From Natrinema pellirubrum DSM 15624 (GTDB taxonomy: Archaea; Halobacteriota; Halobacteria; Halobacteriales; Natrialbaceae), in NCBI RefSeq assembly GCF_000230735.2, contig NC_019962.1, positions 1,736,001 through 1,800,000 of the forward strand: a DNA stretch of 64,000 nt, read 5' to 3'. Both the position numbers and the translations under genes were made by a program. Position 1 is the stretch's first letter; each line of letters begins with the position of its first letter. The notes beneath the pieces were generated by a model that saw only the letters and a program-made list of their open reading frames with translations, had not been told where the DNA came from and did not search any database. Shown piece after piece: positions 17,146 through 26,034 of this stretch.

Positions 17146-18807
17146 ATGTCACTCGTCGAGACGTCCGCGGCCGTCGCTCTCGACGTCACAGCGGTCGCGC
17201 TGCTTGGCTGGACGCTCTGGCTCGCCGTCCAGTCACGGGACCGGCCCAGCGCGCCCCCGTTTATCGTCATACTGGCACTCCTGACGGTTCTCGGGGGCCT
17301 CTCGGCACTGGCGGAACTACCGGGGACGTCGGCGGTTCCGGCGCTGGCGATGATCATCGACATCGGCCAGTTCGGCGTCGGGATCGTCGTTCCGGGCGTC
17401 TGGGTCGTGTACGCGCTCAGCTACACCGGTCGGGGAACCGGCCTCACGCGGCGGCGCATCGCCATGTTTCTCGGGATGGCGGTCCCGGTTGTGCTGAGCG
17501 CGATCGTCGTCGCCCTTCGTCCCCCGAAGACCGTTGGCGAACGCCTACTCGTGTCGTTTATCGGAGCGGAGATTATGCTAGTTCTGGGACTGTTCACGTA
17601 CGGTACCTATCTCTTGGTCGGGCACGGGTGGAACCACGCCCGCATCTCGAGGGGACAGGTCGCGATCGTGATCGCCGCGATCGCGGCGCCGTATCTCGCC
17701 GGTGGGATCGGGAGTAGCGACCCCGTCGCGGACGGCGTCACGATCGGCCTCCTCGTCTCCGGTGGGCTGCTCGCAGTCGCAGTGCGGCAGTATCCGGTGA
17801 TGACGGGTTTTCCCAAGGCGGAGTACGTTGCCCGAACGCGCGTCGTCGAGGCGCTCCAGGAGGCGGTCATCGTACTCGACTGGGAGGACCACGTCCTCGA
17901 CGCGAACGCGACGACTGCGGAGTTGTTCGGTCAGTCCCCGCAATCGATGATCGGTGACCCGCTCCGTTCGATCACCACCGGGCTCGAGGGGACCGACCTC
18001 TCTGCGGGTGCGACGGGAACGATCCCGCTCCAGACGACGAAAGGACGCCGACGGTTCCAGTTCAGCGTCTCGGCGGTCGACAACGCCGAAACCGATACCG
18101 ATGACGGGGCCGGTCCGGTTGCGAGAACCGTGATGTTACGTGACGTGACCGACCGCCAGACGCGCGAGCAGCGACTGGCTGTACTCAATCGCGTCCTCCG
18201 GCACAACGTTCGGAACGAACTGGATGTCGTCCTCGCGTACGCCGACCGTATCGACGACGAAGACGTACGGGACGGAATTCGTGACAGTGCGACCGACCTC
18301 GTCGAACTCAGCAGCAAGGCCCGGGCGGCTGAGGACGTGATGACCGCCAGCGCGGGGTCGCCCGAGCCGGTCGATCTCGCTGCTGTCGCACGGGACGTCG
18401 TCGAGGAGTACCGAACTGCTAACCGCCCGTGTGAAATTTCGTTGTCCTGTCCCGGCGAGATACTCGTCTCGTCGCATCGATCCGTCGTCCGGCGCGTGCT
18501 GTCGGAACTCGTCGACAACGCGATCACGCACGCGGACCGCTCCCCCCGGATCGAGATCACGGCTCGAGCGAGTCCCGACGGTACCGCCGAACTCGTCGTC
18601 GCGGACGACGGACCGGGGATTCCGGCTCGAGAGCGGGAAATACTTGGCGACGGAACGGAGACGCAACTCGAACACGGGAGCGGTATCGGGCTCTGGTTCG
18701 TCAACTGGGCCGTTACGCAACTGGGCGGGGACCTCTCTTTCCGCGAGAACGAGCCGACTGGAAGCGTCGTGACCGTCCGTCTCTACGACACCGACTATTC
18801 GTCGTGA
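17146..18807 (+). CDS. Membrane sensor histidine kinase with 7TM domain
   Basis: 553 aa. Seven hydrophobic helices in residues about 5-215 match the histidine-kinase 7TM sensor domain common in haloarchaea. A PAS domain follows (about 225-330, EALQEAVIVLDWEDHVLDANATT). The phospho-acceptor is in LRHNVRNELDVV near residue 350, then a HATPase domain with ELVDNAITHA, VADDGPGIP and GSGIGLWFVNW. It starts about 120 bases after the ABC exporter, so it may report on the same stress, but no response regulator is adjacent. Confidence 0.92.
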   Translation: MSLVETSAAVALDVTAVALLGWTLWLAVQSRDRPSAPPFIVILALLTVLGGLSALAELPGTSAVPALAMIIDIGQFGVGIVVPGVWVVYALSYTGRGTGLTRRRIAMFLGMAVPVVLSAIVVALRPPKTVGERLLVSFIGAEIMLVLGLFTYGTYLLVGHGWNHARISRGQVAIVIAAIAAPYLAGGIGSSDPVADGVTIGLLVSGGLLAVAVRQYPVMTGFPKAEYVARTRVVEALQEAVIVLDWEDHVLDANATTAELFGQSPQSMIGDPLRSITTGLEGTDLSAGATGTIPLQTTKGRRRFQFSVSAVDNAETDTDDGAGPVARTVMLRDVTDRQTREQRLAVLNRVLRHNVRNELDVVLAYADRIDDEDVRDGIRDSATDLVELSSKARAAEDVMTASAGSPEPVDLAAVARDVVEEYRTANRPCEISLSCPGEILVSSHRSVVRRVLSELVDNAITHADRSPRIEITARASPDGTAELVVADDGPGIPAREREILGDGTETQLEHGSGIGLWFVNWAVTQLGGDLSFRENEPTGSVVTVRLYDTDYSS

Positions 18808-18859
18808 ACGGATCGAAAAACGAGTATCGACGGGGAATGATCGAGTGACGTGGCGATTC

Positions 18860-19120
18860 TCACCGGACTGTCGTCTGGTCGCCTCGTTCGGCTTCGGCGT
18901 CACTGATGATCTTGTACACGTGAAGTGGGACGATCACGACGCCCAGCAACAGGTAATTGAGCGTGAGGAAGTTGATCACTGCTAGTTTCGTCCGGCCGAC
19001 GTAGTAGTACGCGACCGGCGAGAGGACGAACGCCAGCAGGATCGCCACGGGCGTGGACTTCTCTGTGAGCGCCTGTGCTTGTCGGCTGTCGTCGTCAGCG
19101 GGGGACCTATTCGTCGCCAT
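18860..19120 (-). CDS. Small membrane protein, unknown
   Basis: 86 aa if started at the ATG at 19118-19120 (MATNRSPADDDSRQ); upstream in-frame codons are less protein-like. Two hydrophobic helices (about 22-40 and 45-65) flank the motif SPVAYYYVGRTKLAVINFLT, typical of short haloarchaeal membrane proteins related in pattern to TM2-type domains. Convergent with the 7TM kinase. Function not known. Confidence 0.75.
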   Translation of the reverse strand: MATNRSPADDDSRQAQALTEKSTPVAILLAFVLSPVAYYYVGRTKLAVINFLTLNYLLLGVVIVPLHVYKIISDAEAERGDQTTVR

Positions 19121-19647
19121 GGCTGTCAGAGGACTCGATCGAGCGGCGCTGATAGAGCGCGTATCCGAGTGCGGTCGTGACCGCAACGATGCTCGCTATC
19201 CTCGTCTTGCTCACCTCCATGTCCGAACGATGGGACGGGAAGCAAATAGGCCCCGAGCCAGTGTCTCAACGCCGGAAACACCGGTGGGTTTTCGAAGTAT
19301 TATATTTATGCAAAATTCATGAGACAGATGAAAATAGCTCACGTCCGTAGTATCGGCTGAAAGTAGGAAGTACTGACGCAACTACGATTTATTCTGTGGT
19401 GACTCTTCCTGCCTTCCAAGGAGCCAGTAAAGCGCCAACCCCAATACAGCTTCGAGTGGCCTGGTTCCAACGAAGTAGGGTAGATGTCGGTTGGTTCCCG
19501 GTTGGTTTCGAGATTCAGACGGGAAAATAGCCGCTCGCTATTCTATCAAATGTCATAACTTACCATATGAATATAGAAAATCCGGTTTAGACTAACACCG
19601 GACAGCGCCGCCGCTCACGATTCAGCAAACCGAAGGAAGGCGTTACG
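19121..19647. other. Intergenic junction between GC-rich backbone and IS-rich region
   Basis: No plausible gene. Base composition drops visibly to AT-rich sequence from about 19290, with a run of TATA-like motifs near 19300-19320 and 19550-19580. This is the point where tightly packed chromosomal genes give way to mobile elements; the left end of the following transposase element must lie here, but I could not identify a reliable terminal repeat. Confidence 0.45.
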
Positions 19648-21573
19648 TTAGTCTGGCGGTGGCTTCGACCCGAGACCGAACATTCCCTCCGCCACAGCGA
19701 GGAACTGACTCGCCGTCACCAACGGCGCGTAGTCGGGATCGTCCTCGACGGACAGCTTCACGAGGAGATCGACGAGCCGCCAGCAGTTGCACAGCGTACA
19801 CGCAAACATGAACCCGAAGAACCGCAGCACCGGGTCTTTACTGCCCGAACGGGGCAGGAAGTGGCCGACCTTCTTGTAGCCGTTTTCGATACCTCACCGG
19901 TCGCCGTAGTTACGAATCATTCGGGCAGCAGCGTGTATCTGCTCTTCCTCCGGGATTGTCTCTCGGTTCCGACCGCCACGTTTGTTCGCCAACGGATGAT
20001 TCGTCTCAAAGACGACGTACTGCTCAGCGCCGTCGATGTCGTCTTCGCTGAGCCCTTTCTCCCCTTCCTCTTCTCGGATGTCGTCCACGAGGGAGTCGAA
20101 CGGCGACTGGTCGGGGAGTTCGTCCCCACCAGCCTCTTGGAAGTCGGAGAGGAGTCCCTGCCGGAGCTCGGACGGGCCGTCGTTGTCACCTTCGTCCTCT
20201 TCGTCGGCGAGCACGTGCGGAACGTAGACTGTCTTCCGAGTCGGCATGCCGGGCCGGTCTTCCTCTTCGATGATGCGCACTGTCTCGCGGTTCTCCCACA
20301 TCTTGCGCATCCGCCGTTTATCGTCCGAGTCGCGGCTCTTCTTGTTGAGGTAGTACGTTGAGTGCTTCTCGCTAGAGTTCTTCGCCGCTTCCGAGTCGAA
20401 CCCAGCGTCCATCATCACGATCTCCGGGTCGTGGAGTAACTCGTTCGCCGTCTCCATCAGTTTATCCACGATCTCGCCCTTCGTTATCCCGCGCTTCACC
20501 GGGACCGCGTCGAGAATCAGCGGGACATCGAGGCCGACGACTTGGACGGTTGCCCATTGAAAGTAGTGTTGTGGGCGTGTGTCGTTGTCGTTCTTGTACC
20601 CGAGTACCCAGTCTTCAGCGTTGCTCCCGTCGGCGTTCCGCACGACCTCGCCTGTCCATGGGTGACCTTTGGTTTGGTCGATCGCCACCTTCACTTTCCC
20701 GACGAGTTCGCCTTTACGGCGGGCTTCTGCGATGAGATCGCGCGTGACCTCTTGGTGCAACTCGCGTATCTCTTCGATGGTGAACTTCTTGAGCTCGCGT
20801 CGGTGTGTGCTGGGGTAATGGATTTGGTCGTGTCCGGACTTCGCCAACATATTCCCGAGCCCAGACTCGGGGAAAACGTCGTCGCCAGCCGTAGCGAGAG
20901 CTGCGTGACCGTCGAAAAACCTCGCTTCCGGTATCTGCCAGTTGTGGTGGCGCTTCAGGTACCAGTGTTTCAGTACCATTGGACGGGCGTACTCCCACAC
21001 GTCCGCAGTCTTTTCGATCGTTAACTCCCGAACGGTAGGGTGGTCTTCGGTCGGCTCCTCGACCTCTTCTTCTGGGAGGAATACGTCCTCTGGTGCCGGG
21101 AAGCCGTTCTCGCGGCAGTACTCGACGAGGCGCTCGGTGATGACCTTGACCGCGCCACGGTGTCGATCTGTGAACGTCTCTTCCCACGTGTCCCGCAGCT
21201 GTGTGTAACTCGGTGGGTCGCCACGGGCACCGGGTTTTGGCTCTTCTTCGAAGAACCCGAGCGTCTGTGGCATGTCGCGCTCCGCTCGGATTCGCTTCGC
21301 AGTCTGCTTGATCGTCCACCCGTTGACTTCACGGAGGATGTGTGCTGACATCCAACACTCAATCGGTGTGTAGTTGTGGTGCCACTCGGCGCGGTCATCG
21401 GGGATCTCGCCTGAGAATCCGAGCATCGCAGCGACAAGTGTGATGTCTGGTTCGGATACGAACGGAAGGCGTCCCTGTAGAGAAATATCGATAGGACCGT
21501 CAATGTAGACGGTTTCGGAGAAATCGATCCTAATTCGGTTTGGGCCGAAGTATTCTGTTTCCGAACCCGACAC
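19648..21573 (-). pseudogene. DDE transposase split by a TGA stop just before the catalytic Glu
   Basis: The main frame encodes 559 aa (stop 19894-19896) with the first two catalytic acids in VKVAIDQTKGHPWTG and VMMDAGFDSEAA. Directly after YGDR the codon TGA replaces what should be Trp (TGG) in the RWGIEN motif of IS4-like enzymes. In the same frame, reading resumes with GIENGYKKVGHFLPRSG and continues to a second stop at 19648. So the catalytic Glu and about 80 C-terminal residues are lost. One substitution restores the whole protein, so the inactivation is recent. IS4-superfamily DDE type; the exact family is uncertain. Confidence 0.85.
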
Positions 21574-21789
21574 GTATCGAAGAAATAGTATTCAAACAAT
21601 ACTTAAAAAGATACCGACTGGTAACTGACTATCGATATCATCGACGAACGCTGTTGCTGAACCCCCAGTACATGAAAGATAATGATCCCTCACGGTCAGT
21701 ACAGGATGTACAATGACCAAAGTAGAATAGCTCTCTACAAACACTCGACACAAACAGACTTATGGGTTATCTCACCTAATCCCAGATAT

Positions 21790-22053
21790 ATGGTTCCCGA
21801 TATTGAAACGGACGGTGGGACGACCGAAATGAGCCGAGATGAGAACATAGAGATGCCCCGAAATGCTGTCAAGAACGGTGTGTTAGATGCTATTGGAACC
21901 GTTGCCCTCCTTGGATTTTCTCTTTTAGCCCTCTTCATTGGTATAAGAGGGTTTTTCATTGATTCCTCAATGGCTATCAGCGGAGGATTCGTTATTGCTT
22001 CTTGCCTGCTGGCCGCAGCAGCATTCAATCTCATTCCACCTTTCCGAGATTAA
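21790..22053 (+). CDS. Small two-helix membrane protein
   Basis: 87 aa from the ATG at 21790 (MVPDIETDGGTTEM); earlier in-frame ATGs at 21682 and 21709 would add a poorly conserved-looking leader, and one at 21829 would shorten it. An acidic N-terminus precedes two hydrophobic helices at about 32-52 and 60-80 (LLGFSLLALFIGIRGFF and FVIASCLLAAAAFNLI). No family recognised. It lies between the broken transposase and a TnpB element, so it may be cargo or original host sequence. Confidence 0.65.
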   Translation: MVPDIETDGGTTEMSRDENIEMPRNAVKNGVLDAIGTVALLGFSLLALFIGIRGFFIDSSMAISGGFVIASCLLAAAAFNLIPPFRD

Positions 22054-22215
22054 CATCGCGTAATTATAACAGGAGATTCTAAGCGGTCAATTCGCACGTG
22101 TAGTGAGCAGATCACCGCTTTTGCTTTCACCGTGTCTCGGGGAAGATCACGTGATCAGCACAGGACAAGCAGTTACCGAAGCGGCTCTCGATCTATCTTT
22201 GAGCAGCGAGAGAAT

Positions 22216-22233
22216 CCCGCCGTTCACGGCGGG
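22216..22233 (+). repeat. Hairpin upstream of the tnpB unit
   Basis: A perfect 7-bp stem with TTCA loop: CCCGCCG-TTCA-CGGCGGG, preceded by GAGAAT and followed by CGTGAAT. It closely resembles the 3'-end hairpin of the TnpB element at 23833-23850 (same stem length, same loop). It is either the left-end palindrome of this element or the left-over right end of an older neighbouring copy; IS605-family ends use such hairpins. Confidence 0.6.
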
Positions 22234-22336
22234 CGTGAATCGCGTCACTCGACTACGCAAACCACGAGCGACAGCACTCTGAATACCCTCTGTCAACACA
22301 AATCTTTAAGGTACAAAGAAACGTACTGAAAAACGG

Positions 22337-22471
22337 ATGCGAGTTGACATCGCCATTGAACGTGGAAGCGACCTCCACGAACGAGTGAAAGAATACTCTC
22401 GTGAGAACGGCCTGCGAATGGACTTCGCATACGCCGAACTCATCGAACAAGGACTCGACGCTGAAGAATGA
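22337..22471 (+). CDS. Ribbon-helix-helix-like small protein coupled to tnpB
   Basis: 44 aa: begins MRVDIAIERGSDLHERVKEY and ends LIEQGLDAEE. The pattern of one beta strand followed by two helices is that of CopG/Arc-type DNA-binding proteins. Its stop overlaps the tnpB start as ATGA, so it is translated with TnpB. Short RHH-like frames directly before IS1341-type tnpB genes are common in haloarchaea; a role in repressing the element's promoter is plausible but unproven. Too short for routine gene calling. Confidence 0.7.
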   Translation: MRVDIAIERGSDLHERVKEYSRENGLRMDFAYAELIEQGLDAEE

Positions 22472-23787
22472 GTGAGGAGTGCAAGACGCTCGAAGCGTAT
22501 CTTGCCCCACCCACTCAGCACAAGCAGCGCAAGCTCCACGACGAACACGACCGATACGAGAAACTACTCCGTCGTAGCTTCAACAACGAGTGCGATACGA
22601 TGACCGCCGTCAACGAGGTCGTCACAGGTGAAGACCTCAACTGGCACTCGAAAAACGCTCTCAAACAATACGTGCCCAACTTGCTTGACGAGGACACGTA
22701 TGATGCGAAGCAACTCGCAGACACTCATCCAATCCGCTACGCCAACACCGCATCCGTCTTCGACCACGATGAAGACCGCCACCACGAAATTTGCTGGGAA
22801 GTCCCGCTACCCGGTCGTGGAACGAACTTCTGGATACCACTCCAGTTGAACCCAGAGCAAGAAGACTGGTGGCACTCTCTGATTAACGACGAAGACGAGA
22901 GTGTATGGGCGGGCGAACTCCGCTTACAACGCGACGGTGATAGATGGGTGTTGCACGTCACCGCGAACTACGAAGTCGAACCAGACCACTCGTATTCGTG
23001 TGAGAGCGACGATATGACACCCGTCGGGTTTGACGTGGGTGAATCCAAACTCTTGGTGGGCTGTGCCCTCCGAGACAACACACCCGTTGACCCATTATTC
23101 GTGGATGGTGGTCGCGTCCGACACCTCCGACAGAAACAATCCAGTGCCGAAGACCGCTTGAAACCCCGATACGCCTCAAAGCTCTTGGACGACCTCGTGT
23201 GGGGTCGGTGGCAAGACGCCATCGAAGACGAAATCGAGAAAGCCTCCGCACGAGCCGTCGAATACGCTGCACAGTTCGAGAACCCGGTTATCGTTTTCGA
23301 ATACCTCGACGGAATCACCGACGAGGACATTGGGAAGTACTGGAATCGACGCCTCGGCAAGTGGCTGTTCTCCCAACTACAGTCACGCATCGAGGACAAG
23401 GCAGCGGAACACGGCATTCCTGTGGAATACGTGTACCCGCATCACACGTCGAAGACGTGCCATGCGTGCCAGCATATCGGGTATCGACCGCATCAGGGCA
23501 CGTTCAAGTGTACGAACGAGGAGTGTTGGGTGTCGGAGTATCAAGCGGATTTGAACGCAGCAGCGAATATAGCCAATCGGCTAAATCCGTGGGGAGAGAG
23601 CCTACCAGTGAAATGGGTGGGCGATGACTCGCCTCGGAGCGGGGGCCAGTGGCAGGCCCACCAAGACACGTTACCGATCGAGGGACTCCCGTCCGAAAGG
23701 CGGGCTTCCGATGACAAGGTTTCGTCTAGCTCACCAACGGTGGGAGCGGGGGCGAAGCCAGAGACCGGTGATGCGAATACGTCTTGA
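22468..23787 (+). CDS. tnpB: TnpB, RNA-guided nuclease of an IS1341/IS605-type element
   Basis: 439 aa and intact. RuvC-I is in PVGFDVGESKLLVG (catalytic Asp), RuvC-II in VIVFEYLDGI (catalytic Glu), a four-Cys zinc finger spans TCHACQHIGY to CTNEECW, and RuvC-III is DLNAAANIANRLN (catalytic Asp). All active-site residues are therefore present. TnpB proteins cut DNA matched by a guide RNA made from the element's right end. There is no tnpA, so this is a TnpB-only element relying on transposase elsewhere. The C-terminal ~65 residues after RuvC-III are low-complexity and probably reflect sequence shared with the guide-RNA region. Confidence 0.95.
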   Translation: MSEECKTLEAYLAPPTQHKQRKLHDEHDRYEKLLRRSFNNECDTMTAVNEVVTGEDLNWHSKNALKQYVPNLLDEDTYDAKQLADTHPIRYANTASVFDHDEDRHHEICWEVPLPGRGTNFWIPLQLNPEQEDWWHSLINDEDESVWAGELRLQRDGDRWVLHVTANYEVEPDHSYSCESDDMTPVGFDVGESKLLVGCALRDNTPVDPLFVDGGRVRHLRQKQSSAEDRLKPRYASKLLDDLVWGRWQDAIEDEIEKASARAVEYAAQFENPVIVFEYLDGITDEDIGKYWNRRLGKWLFSQLQSRIEDKAAEHGIPVEYVYPHHTSKTCHACQHIGYRPHQGTFKCTNEECWVSEYQADLNAAANIANRLNPWGESLPVKWVGDDSPRSGGQWQAHQDTLPIEGLPSERRASDDKVSSSSPTVGAGAKPETGDANTS

Positions 23788-23832
23788 AACCTCAATCCAG
23801 CACTTTGCTGGTATTCCACCTGCGGCGGAAGC

Positions 23833-23863
23833 CCCGGCGTTCACGCCGGGCGAGGATGTCACT
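23833..23863 (+). ncRNA. Right-end hairpin and presumed 3' scaffold of the TnpB guide RNA
   Basis: Stem CCCGGCG-TTCA-CGCCGGG at 23833-23850, followed by CGAGGATGTCAC. The same terminal sequence GAGGATGTC with a preceding TTCA-loop hairpin ends the other tnpB element on the minus strand (41603-41628). By analogy with known omega-RNAs, the RNA would overlap the end of tnpB, run through this hairpin, and take its guide from the flank beyond about 23863. That flank is the 3' end of the TFB-like gene. Boundaries are inferred. Confidence 0.55.
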
Positions 23864-23887
23864 GAACGGCTTAGTATACAAATAGAA

Positions 23888-24712
23888 TCACCAGCCATTA
23901 TGAGAACGGTCAAAGTCCTCGTAGCGGGCACGAATCGTTGATTCACTCACACCAGTGAGGGCCGCGAGTTCTGATACGCTGGTCTCGGTTTGATATTCCT
24001 TCGCGGCAAACAACCATGCTCCAGCGAGAACGCCCATATGGCGTTTGCCCTGTGCCCAGTGCGCAGTCTGTGCGTGGTGCAGCAGGTCGTCAACGAGTGA
24101 GACGGCTTCGGACGGGGCTGCTGGGTATTGTAGTTTGAACAGTTGGCTTCCGATTGCGTCAAGTAGATCGTCGCGTCTGTCTCGGAGTGTGGCTGTCGAT
24201 ACATCAAATTGGTCGGCGATGTCGGCCTGAGAGAGGTCGGTGTCGGCAGCTGAGTTGGCAACGTAGAGTACAGCTGCCGCGTATGTATATGGAGAGACGC
24301 CACTGGTGACTCCGGCTTCGGCACCTAAGTCTGCAATCTGTTGTGCGTGAGCTTGGATGTCGGCAGAGAGAGCTAGATCTTTGCATGCTTCTTTGAGTAT
24401 TACTATTGGATCGTCGTTCGGTATTCCGAGTTCCAGCGCGTCCGAGATCCGTTTCTTTTCGTTAAGAATCTCTGATTCAGCAACATTTGAGGCGTCGGCT
24501 ATCTTAGTCACACGAATCGGAGTCTTTCGCAACCGGCATGCAATGAGGAAGCATGCCGCAGCAGTACGAGTGGGAACTCGGATCTGAAGTTCGCGTGCGG
24601 TGAGTTCTGAAACGAGAAGTTTACCGTACTGCTGGATGTTTTCATCCAGTTGGAGGGTCTGTTGGATCGACGTCAGGTGTCTGAGGACGGCGTCTTGAGA
24701 TTCCGTGGTCAT
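23888..24712 (-). CDS. TFB-like protein with three cyclin-type repeats and no zinc ribbon
   Basis: 274 aa. Transcription factor B normally has an N-terminal zinc ribbon and two cyclin repeats. Here no Cys cluster is present. Three segments each end in the helix-turn-helix-like close of a cyclin repeat: RVTKIADASNVAESEI near residue 80, SQADIADQFDVSTATL near 180, and SVSELAALTGVSESTI near 260. The first two fit a TFB core; the third is extra. Without the ribbon it could not recruit RNA polymerase in the usual way, so it may be an alternative or inhibitory factor. It overlaps the upstream gene by 4 bases (ATGA) and is the last gene of a three-gene operon. Repeat assignment is by eye. Confidence 0.75.
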   Translation of the reverse strand: MTTESQDAVLRHLTSIQQTLQLDENIQQYGKLLVSELTARELQIRVPTRTAAACFLIACRLRKTPIRVTKIADASNVAESEILNEKKRISDALELGIPNDDPIVILKEACKDLALSADIQAHAQQIADLGAEAGVTSGVSPYTYAAAVLYVANSAADTDLSQADIADQFDVSTATLRDRRDDLLDAIGSQLFKLQYPAAPSEAVSLVDDLLHHAQTAHWAQGKRHMGVLAGAWLFAAKEYQTETSVSELAALTGVSESTIRARYEDFDRSHNGW

Positions 24713-25140
24713 ATGCTGAACCCAATCAATTTTCTATGAGTGCTGAAACGTATCGAGGAGCGTTCGAAGTCGATACTAAGTGAACCGTATCGGTAGCGAC
24801 CGACGATTGCTTCTAGTGCTTCGATGTCAAGTTCATCGAGTGCGTGATCATCTGTGCGGATTGATTGCTGGTGAACGTGTAGTACTTCCTCAGTTGTCTT
24901 CATCACCTCCGCTTCTGAGGTACACTCGCCAACAGTTACTGGTTGTTCTTCACCAACATTCGTGATGGCTGGAATAATATAGATAACATTATACTCAACG
25001 CTTCTCTGTCCTACGAGTCGTACATACAGATCGGTAGTCCCAGGGCTCTCAAACTGAAAATCGAACATCGTCTCCTCGCATTGTCCAGTCGCCGCCTGAG
25101 TATGACAGTACCCTGGAAAGTTAATTGAGTGTGTTATCAT
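24709..25140 (-). CDS. Unknown protein between isoprenoid-synthase-like and TFB-like genes
   Basis: 143 aa from the ATG at 25138-25140, or about 119 aa from a later ATG (MFDFQFESPGTTD). I do not recognise a family. A beta-rich middle (LYVRLVGQRSVEYNVIYIIP) is followed by an acidic helical part (LDELDIEALEAIVGRYRYG). If the first start is used the N-terminus carries two Cys residues 11 apart. It overlaps the upstream gene by 20 bases and the TFB-like gene by 4, so all three are made together. Confidence 0.7.
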   Translation of the reverse strand: MITHSINFPGYCHTQAATGQCEETMFDFQFESPGTTDLYVRLVGQRSVEYNVIYIIPAITNVGEEQPVTVGECTSEAEVMKTTEEVLHVHQQSIRTDDHALDELDIEALEAIVGRYRYGSLSIDFERSSIRFSTHRKLIGFSI

Positions 25141-25807
25141 TAGTGTCTGAAGTCTGCTGCTCCAGTCTTAGTGTCGTAGCTTCGGCGAACGCTCGAAGGT
25201 TCGTTACGTCTACAGTTTTTGACAGGGTATCGAGAGCCTTGTCAACGTCATCTCGCCTCCGTTCTGCATGTAGACGGAATTGTGACTCGTCGAACGTGGG
25301 CGAGGCAACCATCGCTTTGTTTGAATCTCTTTCGATGATAGCGCGGAACTGGCGGGCTGTACCGAGGTTCCGTCCGAGTCGCTCACAGTGGGGACGAACT
25401 GCGTCGTCGAAATCAGCCAGCGTCGCTCCAAGGGCAGCAGCACCTGCACCGAGACTTCCCGCTGTTTCATCGAGAAACACCGCTTCCTCACAATCTGTTG
25501 ATCCGGCCGACGTGTAGGTGCGCGCAAACGCTTCCGTGATCGTTTCAATCACCGTTGTCAGTACCCCAAAACAGCCATCCGACTGGGGACCAGATATTGA
25601 TCCGAGTGACGAGAACGAGGCCGTATACAGATAATATCCTGTCAATAGCGCTGCTGTCGGATCCAACGTGAGCGAGTGCGTATCTTTGTCGGTAAGTGTG
25701 GTAAACAACCGGCTTCGAAGACGAACGTACTCTCGGAGTAATTCGATTGATACGGCGGCAGGAAGGACCTCCTCGTGATTCTGGTGATCAGACAGTGAAT
25801 TGTACAT
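25121..25807 (-). CDS. Isoprenoid-synthase-fold protein (polyprenyl-synthetase-like, divergent)
   Basis: 228 aa from the ATG at 25805-25807 (MYNSLSDHQNHEE); a TTG seven codons earlier is possible. All-helical. The segments DPTAALLTGYYLYTASFSSLG and DETAGSLGAGAAALGATLADF, followed by ERLGRNLGTARQF, follow the pattern of trans-prenyl synthases, but neither Asp-rich motif (DDxxD) is present where expected. It therefore resembles divergent relatives such as ComQ-type prenyltransferases more than a housekeeping enzyme, and may be catalytically changed or inactive. An AT-rich box (AATATCAAAATT) about 45 bases upstream is the likely promoter. Fold assignment is from pattern only. Confidence 0.6.
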   Translation of the reverse strand: MYNSLSDHQNHEEVLPAAVSIELLREYVRLRSRLFTTLTDKDTHSLTLDPTAALLTGYYLYTASFSSLGSISGPQSDGCFGVLTTVIETITEAFARTYTSAGSTDCEEAVFLDETAGSLGAGAAALGATLADFDDAVRPHCERLGRNLGTARQFRAIIERDSNKAMVASPTFDESQFRLHAERRRDDVDKALDTLSKTVDVTNLRAFAEATTLRLEQQTSDTNDNTLN

Positions 25808-26034
25808 GACCTGCTCTGTTGAACGCAAGACGGCGGCAGTATTGAAATTTTGATATTCAGGTAGATGGCGTTAGAACTCCTGTACTGATGGTTTTGAGAT
25901 CTGGATGATGTGGGAGGAGTCCAGTTCGTTGATTCTGCAACCATCAGAATTAGGTCACTTTGTGAGAACCCGTACGTGGATGACGGCGATGTCTCTGGCG
26001 GATACGTCCAGAGAAAGAGAGCAGGCGGCGAGCC

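Noticed and set aside
19600-21680. TTCAGCAA / TTGCTGAA as terminal repeats of the 19.6-21.6 kb transposase element
   Set aside because: The match is only about eight bases (19621 and 21654) and the surrounding bases do not pair, so element ends were left undefined.
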